This document shows positions 59,318 to 64,000 of a stretch of 64,000 bases of DNA, piece after piece (positions within the stretch are counted from its first letter, which is position 1; each line of letters begins with the position of its first letter). The position numbers and the translations under genes are program-made. The DNA is from Crossiella sp. CA-258035 (lineage in GTDB: Bacteria; Actinomycetota; Actinomycetes; Mycobacteriales; Pseudonocardiaceae), in assembly GCF_030064675.1 (NCBI RefSeq), contig NZ_CP116413.1, forward strand, positions 7,283,501 to 7,347,500, given 5' to 3'. The notes under the pieces were generated by a model. That model saw only the letters and a list, made by a program, of their open reading frames with translations. It was not told the DNA's origin and did not search any database.

Positions 59318-59388
59318 AATGCCCTATCCAACCGGCGCGACCGTGCCCAACCGGCGCTCGTGCGGCGCGGCCCGTGCCTAACCTGCGC
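59318..59388. repeat. CCAACCGGCGC short intergenic repeat, 3 copies
   Basis: GTGCCCAACCGGCGC-like words occur at about 59319-59338, 59343-59357 and 59374-59388 (last copy GTGCCTAACCTGCGC), filling the gap between converging genes and reaching the permease stop codon. Analogous to the array at 27582-27637 but with a different word. Confidence 0.6.
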
Positions 59389-60742
59389 TAGTGCCCTCGG
59401 CCGTGTCCTGGCCGCCCTTGTCCTTGGCGCCGGGCTGCCTGGTCTCCCTGCTCCCCGGCCGCTTCGTCGCCGGCTGCTCGCTGCGGTGGGTGAGGCTGCG
59501 CAGCCAGCGGAGCAGCGGGTGCAGCACCACGATCACGATGGTGCCCCAGGCGATCCCGCCCAGTTCCACGTCGCCGAGCTTGAGCTGCAGCTCGCCGATC
59601 CCGGCGACCAGCGCGGCGCCGCCGACCATCAGGTTCACCGGGTCGGTCAGGTCGATCTTGGCGTCCAGCCAGATCCGGACGCCGACCAGGCCGATCAGGC
59701 CGTAGAGCACCAGGCTGGCGCCGCCGACCACGCCCGCGGGCACGGTGTTGATCATCGCGCCCAGCTTCGGCGAGAACGACAGCAGGATGGCCACCAGCGC
59801 GGCCACCACGTGCGCCGCCGTGGAGTACATCCGGGTCGCGGTCATCACGCCGATGTTCTCGGCGTAGGTCGTGGTCGCCGAGCCGCCGCCGAGCCCGGCC
59901 AGCGTGGTGGCCAGGCCGTTGCCGATGAGCACGTCGCCCGCGGAGCCGTCCAGGTCCCGGCCGGTCACCGCGGCCACCGCCTTGAGGTGGCCGACGTTCT
60001 CCGCGACCAGCACCACCACCGCGGGCAGCACCGCGATGACCACCTCGGGCCGGAACTCCGGGGTGTGGAAGTCGGGCAGTCCGAACCAGGGCTCCATCGC
60101 CACCCGCTCCAGCCGGACCGGGTGCAGCTCGCCGTTGTAGGCGGCCAGCACCCAGCCGACCAGCAGGCCCACCAGCACCGCGGCGCGGGAGGGCATGCCG
60201 CGCAGCACCACGCCGACGAACAGGATGGTCAGGAAGGTGACCACGGCCAGGCTCGGCTGGCTCTGGAACGGCGTGGTCGCGTGCCGGGACAGGTTCAGCC
60301 CGATCACGATCACCACCGCGCCGGTGACCACCGGCGGCATCAGCGACTCCAGCAGCCGCGCGCCCAGCGCCTTCACCGCGATGCCGATGACCACCATCAG
60401 GATGCCGGCGACCAGCACGCCGCCCACCCGCGCGGCCATCGGCACGTTCTGCATCAGCGCCGCCGTCAACGGCGCCACGAACGCGAACGAGGAACCCAGG
60501 TAACTGGGCACTCGATTACGGGTGATCAGCAGGAACAGCAGTGTGCCGAACCCGGAGAAGAACAGCGTCGTCGTTGGCGGAAAACCGGTGAACAGCGGCA
60601 CCAACATGGTCGCGCCGAACATCACCATGACGTGTTGCACGCCAAAGCCGATGGTCAGGAACCAGTTGAGCCGCTCCTCCGGCGCCACCATGGCACCGTC
60701 CTGTACCCGACGGCCATCGCCGTGCAGGGTCCACAGCGCCAC
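59378..60742 (-). CDS. uracil/xanthine permease (NCS2 family)
   Basis: 454 residues from GTG 60742 (GGGAGGGG 5 nt upstream); the frame extends further up without a good start. Twelve to fourteen hydrophobic helices. NCS2 markers: GFGVQHVMVMFGATMLVPLF, YLGSSFAFVAPLTAAL, PPVVTGAVVIVIGLNL, VLVAENVGHLKAVAAVTGRD, and LIGNGLATTLAGLGGGSATT with TYAENIGVMTATRMYS. Imports uracil or xanthine with H+. The hydrophilic C-terminal ~45 residues are basic and probably disordered. Confidence 0.93.
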   Translation of the reverse strand: MALWTLHGDGRRVQDGAMVAPEERLNWFLTIGFGVQHVMVMFGATMLVPLFTGFPPTTTLFFSGFGTLLFLLITRNRVPSYLGSSFAFVAPLTAALMQNVPMAARVGGVLVAGILMVVIGIAVKALGARLLESLMPPVVTGAVVIVIGLNLSRHATTPFQSQPSLAVVTFLTILFVGVVLRGMPSRAAVLVGLLVGWVLAAYNGELHPVRLERVAMEPWFGLPDFHTPEFRPEVVIAVLPAVVVLVAENVGHLKAVAAVTGRDLDGSAGDVLIGNGLATTLAGLGGGSATTTYAENIGVMTATRMYSTAAHVVAALVAILLSFSPKLGAMINTVPAGVVGGASLVLYGLIGLVGVRIWLDAKIDLTDPVNLMVGGAALVAGIGELQLKLGDVELGGIAWGTIVIVVLHPLLRWLRSLTHRSEQPATKRPGSRETRQPGAKDKGGQDTAEGTSAG

Positions 60743-60878
60743 GATCCCCTCCCAGCGCTCCCGTTCGTGCGAGGGATACTGCCACGCGACGTAGAAGGAA
60801 TGGTCGAACAGACGCGCCGATATCACACGTTTGCACGAAACATTTCCCAGCTGTGCCGCTTTTCAGCGGAACAAAACT

Positions 60879-60903
60879 ACTCCCCGTGAGGTCCACGGGG
60901 AGT
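60879..60903 (-). terminator. rho-independent terminator after pspM
   Basis: ACTCCCCGTG and CACGGGGAGT form a perfect 10-bp stem with a 5-nt loop, 13 nt past the pspM stop. On the reverse strand the stem is followed by AGTTTTGTT. Confidence 0.85.
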
Positions 60904-60915
60904 CATGCCGCCGGT

Positions 60916-61713
60916 TCAGGACCGGCCGCCCGCCAGTTCGCGTAACGCGGCGGCCAATCCGGCGAGGTGGTCGGTGGCATCTTCCAGCGCCTGTCGCGGC
61001 GCGGCCGTGCTGCTCGCGGCAACCGCCCGTCCCGCGGTGGCCACCAGGCCGCAGTAGCCGTCGACACCCTCGTCCAGCTCGTTGCGCAGGCGGCGGACCT
61101 CATCGGCGAGATGACCGCGCTCCAACGCGGGCGCGGAGTCCCGCGCCAGCTCGACCGCCCGGAGTTGCTGGGCCACCGCGCGCACCGCCGAGGCGGCCTC
61201 CGCGGCGGTGGCCCTGGAGTACTCGACCGTCTCCAGCGACAGCGGCGCGAGGCCGTTGTGCGGAGCGGACAACTGGCGCAGCAGCTCGCCGAGGTTGGAC
61301 TCGGCCGTGGCCAGCCGCTGCATGGGTTCGCGCGCCATCGAGCCCGAGGGCGGCAACGGCGGCGGTGGCGGCGCGGCCGCCGCGGGCAGTGGCGTGCGGT
61401 GCAGCCGGATCGACTTCACCCCAGCGCTCACCGCGCCCGCGGCGGAGAGCACCGCCACCGAACCGAAGCCGATCTCCGACCACTCCAGCACGGCGGGGTT
61501 GCCGCCGATGAAGAAGGCCACCCCGCCGGTGAGCGCCGCCAGCGTGGAGCGGAAGGCCAGCGAGCGCGAGGCCCGCCGGCGCCGCCGCAGCAACTTCGCG
61601 CGCGGATCCTGCCACGCGGCCACCTTGCGCCGGACCTTGTCCATCGGCCCGCTCAGCTGCTGGTTGACCAGTGCGCCGACGTGGCGGCGCAGCTCGTCCC
61701 GTGGCGACGTCAC
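60916..61713 (-). CDS. pspM: phage-shock / envelope-stress protein PspM (Rv2743c-like)
   Basis: 265 residues from GTG 61713, 8 nt after pspA. Basic N-terminus with DKVRRKVAAWQDPRAKLLRR, two transmembrane helices (STLAALTGGVAFFIGGNPAV; IGFGSVAVLSAAGAVSAGV), a Pro-rich linker and a C-terminal helical region (SMAREPMQRLATAESNLGEL; LADEVRRLRNELDEGVDGY). This matches the integral membrane partner of PspA in the actinobacterial ClgR-PspA-Rv2743c system that maintains the envelope under stress. Confidence 0.88.
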   Translation of the reverse strand: MTSPRDELRRHVGALVNQQLSGPMDKVRRKVAAWQDPRAKLLRRRRRASRSLAFRSTLAALTGGVAFFIGGNPAVLEWSEIGFGSVAVLSAAGAVSAGVKSIRLHRTPLPAAAAPPPPPLPPSGSMAREPMQRLATAESNLGELLRQLSAPHNGLAPLSLETVEYSRATAAEAASAVRAVAQQLRAVELARDSAPALERGHLADEVRRLRNELDEGVDGYCGLVATAGRAVAASSTAAPRQALEDATDHLAGLAAALRELAGGRS

Positions 61714-61721
61714 CGGCTACC

Positions 61722-62543
61722 TCAGGCCTGACCCTGCGGGTTCTGGTACGGGGCGGTCTGCTGCGGAGCAGGCGCCGGCGCCGCCGCCTGCTGCCCCGAG
61801 GTGACCTCACCCGCGACCGGACCGCCCCGCATGGAGGCCCGCAGCTGCTCCAGCCGGGAGGCGCCAGCCATGTCCACAGTGGACTGCTGCACCTCCAGCA
61901 TCCGGCCCTGGATGGAGTTCTGCGCCAGCTCGGCCGAACCCAGCGCGGTCGCGTAGCGGCGCTCGATCTTCTCGCGCACCTCTTCCAGCGACGGCGTGTT
62001 GCTCGGCGCGGCCAGCTCGGTCATCTGCCGCAGCGAGCTGGACACCTGCTCCTGCATCTTCGCCTGCTCCAGCTGGCTGAGCAGCTTGGTCCGCTCGGCG
62101 ATCTTCTGCTGGAGCACCATGGCGTTGCGCTCCACGGCCTGCTTGGCCTGGCCCGCGGCGCCGATCGCCTGGTCGTGCATGCCCTTGAGGTCCTCCACCG
62201 ACTGCTCGGCGGTGACCAGCTGGGTGGCGAACGCCTGTGCGGTGTCCTCGTACTCCTGTGCCTTCTTCAGGTCACCGGCGGCGCGGGCCTGGTCGGCGAG
62301 GACCAGTGCCTGCCGCGCGGAAGCTTGCAACTTCTCGACCTCGCCCAGCTGGCGGTTCAGCTTCATCTCCAGCTGACGCTGGTTGCCGATCACCGCCGCA
62401 GCCTGCTGGGACAGGGCCTGGTGCTGACGCTGCGCTTCCTCGATGGCCTGCTGAATCTGTACCTTCGGGTCGGCGTGTTCGTCGATCTTCGACGAGAACG
62501 CCGCCATGAGGTACTTCCAGAACTTCACGAACGCGTTGGCCAT
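61722..62543 (-). CDS. pspA: PspA/IM30-family envelope-stress protein
   Basis: 273 residues from ATG 62543. [20 protein letters not shown] starts the amphipathic membrane-binding helix; the rest is long coiled coil ([40 protein letters not shown]) with a Gln/Pro/Ala-rich tail. It forms ESCRT-III-like oligomers on stressed membranes. Co-transcribed with pspM. A terminator-like stem after clgR (62781-62812) suggests it can also be made from its own promoter. The palindrome GTCCACAGTGGAC at 61872-61884 encodes its Ser-Thr-Val-Asp. Confidence 0.93.
   Translation of the reverse strand: MANAFVKFWKYLMAAFSSKIDEHADPKVQIQQAIEEAQRQHQALSQQAAAVIGNQRQLEMKLNRQLGEVEKLQASARQALVLADQARAAGDLKKAQEYEDTAQAFATQLVTAEQSVEDLKGMHDQAIGAAGQAKQAVERNAMVLQQKIAERTKLLSQLEQAKMQEQVSSSLRQMTELAAPSNTPSLEEVREKIERRYATALGSAELAQNSIQGRMLEVQQSTVDMAGASRLEQLRASMRGGPVAGEVTSGQQAAAPAPAPQQTAPYQNPQGQA
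61872..61884. repeat. GTCCACWGTGGAC palindrome, copy 5 (coding, pspA)
   Basis: Perfect GTCCACAGTGGAC; in the pspA frame it encodes Ser-Thr-Val-Asp with the rare codon ACA. Confidence 0.85.
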
Positions 62544-62831
62544 CTCCTCCGCCTGCCTTCTCCGTGCGACCCGTCCCCCACACACAGGAGGTGACCGGCG
62601 CTCATCCCAGTGCTGGGTTCCATCGTGTCAGGTACCGCCACGCCGTTCCACTGACCCCCGTGGAAGTCAGGGTCCTCCCTGATCAAGTCAAGGGTCCACC
62701 TGAGCAGGCCCGGTATCAGGGGCGTACGCCTTTTATACCCTCGTTCGAATGCGCACCGGCCCGACTCAACGCAAATGACACCGCCAGGCTGAGACGGATC
62801 TCAGCCTGGCGGATGACTCGGCGTACGCGGT
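62544..62831 (-). other. pspA leader region
   Basis: About 290 nt between clgR and pspA. It contains the clgR terminator (62781-62812). A TATAAA on the reverse strand (62732-62737), unusual in this GC-rich DNA, may be the -10 of a pspA promoter; no firm -35 was assigned. AGGAGG near 62586-62591 is too far from the pspA ATG to be its ribosome binding site. Confidence 0.4.
62781..62812 (-). terminator. perfect 14-bp stem after clgR
   Basis: CCGCCAGGCTGAGA and TCTCAGCCTGGCGG form a perfect stem with a 4-nt loop, 20 nt beyond the clgR stop. It is followed on the reverse strand by a mildly T-rich stretch (TGTCATTTG), so it is probably an intrinsic terminator or attenuator before pspA. Confidence 0.8.
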
Positions 62832-63287
62832 TCAGGCCGCGACCACGACCCCGGCGGAGGCGTGCGGCCCGCTGATCGGGGCGTTGAGCTGGTGCCGCAG
62901 CAGCGGCTGGAGCCGCAGCTCGGTCAGCTCCTCGCCCAGCGCGGAGGTCACCAGGCGACCACCGCTGAAGCCGGATTCCCCGGCGCCGGCCCGGCTCGGC
63001 GCGCGCTCCGCGGCGGCCACGGCATCGGGCACCGTGTCCGGCACGGTGAACTCGCCGAGGCGGACATCCGCGGCGACCTCGCCCAGCAGGTCGGACAGGG
63101 GTAAGTCGAGTGCGTCACAGATCGACGCCAGCAGCTCGCTGGACGCTTCCTTGCGCCCACGTTCCACTTCGGAGAGGTAGCCGAGGCTCACACGCGCGAG
63201 CCGGGACACCTCGCGAAGCGTCCGACGTTGGGCGGTGCGGGTACGGCGCAACCGCTCGCCGATCGCCTCACGCAGCAGCACGGTCAT
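62832..63287 (-). CDS. clgR: XRE-family regulator ClgR
   Basis: 151 residues from ATG 63287 (AAGGAGG upstream). [43 protein letters not shown] and [19 protein letters not shown], the conserved ClgR DNA-binding region. It activates clp protease genes and pspA in Actinobacteria. The C-terminus SAGVVVAA ends in hydrophobic residues plus Ala-Ala, like the ClpP-degradation tails known for ClgR, so turnover control is likely. A ClgR-box-like palindrome is 78 nt upstream. Confidence 0.93.
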   Translation of the reverse strand: MTVLLREAIGERLRRTRTAQRRTLREVSRLARVSLGYLSEVERGRKEASSELLASICDALDLPLSDLLGEVAADVRLGEFTVPDTVPDAVAAAERAPSRAGAGESGFSGGRLVTSALGEELTELRLQPLLRHQLNAPISGPHASAGVVVAA

Positions 63288-63364
63288 CGCGTGCCTCCTT
63301 TCGGCCAGGCCCGTGGAGACCACGGTACCGAGCGCGACGCCCCTCAGTGGCGATCACAGGGATA

Positions 63365-63381
63365 CTTCGCCAAGAGCGAAC
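63365..63381. promoter_or_regulatory. ClgR box upstream of clgR
   Basis: CTTCGCCAAGAGCGAAC reads on the other strand as GTTCGCT-CTTG-GCGAAG, matching the ClgR consensus GTTCGC(C/T)N4(A/G)GCG. It is placed for positive autoregulation of clgR. Confidence 0.8.
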
Positions 63382-63398
63382 GCCGGTTTCCCCATCGA

Positions 63399-63890
63399 TC
63401 ATTCCCCGACCGGACCGCCGAGCGCATCCTGGAGCAACTCCAGGGCGGCCGCCACCGCGCCCGCTCGCACCTCGGCACGCTCGCCGGGCAGGGTGATCGT
63501 GCGCAGTGTCACACCCGCCGGACCGGCCAGGCCGAGGTGCACGGTGCCCGGCCCGACTCCGTCCTGCGGGTCCGGCCCGGCCACCCCGGTCAGCCCGAGC
63601 CCCCAGGTCGCCGCACACCGGTCCCTGGCGCCGACGGCCAGCTGACCGGCCACCTCGGGGTGCACCGCGCCGTGCGCGGCCAGCAGTCCGGCCTCGACCC
63701 CGGCCAGGGTGTGCTTGAGGTCAGTGGCGTAGACCACCAGCCCGCCGCGCAACACCGCGCTGGCCCCCGGCACGGTGGCGATGGTCGCGCTGACCAGGCC
63801 CGCGGTCAGCGACTCGGCGGTGGCCACGGTCTGCCCGCGCGCCCGCAGCGCGCCGACGAGCGTGCGCGCCAGCGCCTCGGCCGCGGTCAC
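63399..63890 (-). CDS. pncC: CinA C-terminal-domain nicotinamide-nucleotide amidase
   Basis: 163 residues from GTG 63890, overlapping the pgsA stop (GTGA). Only the CinA C-terminal (PncC) domain is present: QTVATAESLTAGLVSATIAT, GGLVVYATDLKHTLAGV, DRCAATWGLGLTGVAGPDPQ and GTVHLGLAGP. It deamidates nicotinamide mononucleotide in NAD recycling. The pgsA-cinA-clgR order matches other Actinobacteria. Confidence 0.93.
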   Translation of the reverse strand: MTAAEALARTLVGALRARGQTVATAESLTAGLVSATIATVPGASAVLRGGLVVYATDLKHTLAGVEAGLLAAHGAVHPEVAGQLAVGARDRCAATWGLGLTGVAGPDPQDGVGPGTVHLGLAGPAGVTLRTITLPGERAEVRAGAVAAALELLQDALGGPVGE

Positions 63891-64000
63891 CGACCGGCCC
63901 GCAGCCGCACCGCCTGGACCACGTAGTCGACCGCGGTGCCCACGGTCAGCACCAGCGCCAGGCCCATCATGATCCACAGCAGCGGCCCGAACACCGGCGG
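63887..64000 (-). CDS. pgsA: CDP-diacylglycerol-glycerol-3-phosphate 3-phosphatidyltransferase, 3' end
   Basis: The last 37 codons of a reverse-strand gene running off the window edge: a hydrophobic helix (LLWIMMGLALVLTVGTAVDY) followed by VVQAVRLRAGR and stop. This is the terminal transmembrane segment of PgsA-type CDP-alcohol phosphatidyltransferases, and its place before cinA and clgR supports the call. The catalytic DGxxAR motif lies outside the window. Confidence 0.75.
   Translation of the reverse strand, partial: PPVFGPLLWIMMGLALVLTVGTAVDYVVQAVRLRAGR

Noticed and set aside
1-64000. tRNA, rRNA or riboswitch genes; insertion sequences or integrases
   Set aside because: None recognised by eye on either strand. 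A covariance-model and IS-database search would be needed to exclude short RNAs.

Overview
The window is high-GC actinobacterial chromosome. GTG starts are frequent, and stop/start overlaps of the GTGA or ATGA type join many genes. Mycobacterial-type SOS boxes are present, and so are the B12-dependent ribonucleotide reductase/nrdR/LysM/lexA block, a dcw cluster start and a clgR-pspA-pspM block. By gene content and style it looks like a member of the Pseudonocardiales (inference; no 16S or other RNA gene was seen).

Layout. 1-10745: the 3' end of a RidA-family gene, a DUF2293 protein, a GNAT acetyltransferase, a secreted proline-rich DUF6923-like protein, a DUF4239 membrane protein, an atypical SDR, a small HTH-like protein, a LuxR-type two-component pair, and a class C beta-lactamase-like hydrolase with a 39-nt minisatellite. 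11000-13033: an unknown protein followed, in the same frame after one amber codon, by a Shedu (SduA/DUF4263) nuclease domain; parts of this segment have lower GC and it is a defence candidate. 12991-18141: nrdJ, nrdR, a LysM protein and lexA with SOS boxes. 18193-22309: ftsI, ftsL, rsmH and mraZ (reverse strand) with a MraZ operator. 22729-27571: MoxR ATPase, DUF58 and transglutaminase operon. 27642-31976: a two-component system divergent from an ABC-2 exporter.

32006-38265 holds two tandem paralogous NACHT NTPases (NNH7-like N-termini), another defence/signalling candidate. Convergent with them is a two-gene operon: a small secreted protein, then a 920-residue ATP-grasp/PLP-decarboxylase fusion. 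41946-46645: DUF3040, a TetR regulator with agmatine deiminase and its likely operator, a universal stress protein, and SOS-boxed DNA polymerase IV. 47131-49801: a PCMT-type methyltransferase and a diguanylate cyclase. 50332-55522: a frameshifted flavoprotein remnant, then a LytTR regulator, a small membrane protein, a sodium/solute symporter and a LytS-like kinase, with a CRP/GlxR-like site upstream of the transporter genes. A 15-nt tandem-repeat ORF follows.

55571-64000: a methyltransferase, ParA-like ATPase, LysE exporter, Nei-type glycosylase, Uma2-type nuclease, uracil/xanthine permease, and the envelope-stress block pspM, pspA, clgR with a ClgR box, then cinA (pncC) and the 3' end of pgsA.

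The most unusual items are the amber-split Shedu locus, the tandem NACHT pair, the ATP-grasp/decarboxylase fusion, the [N/D/G/H]DRxx repeat ORF, and the palindrome GTCCACWGTGGAC, found five times. All calls come from reading the sequence. No database search was run.
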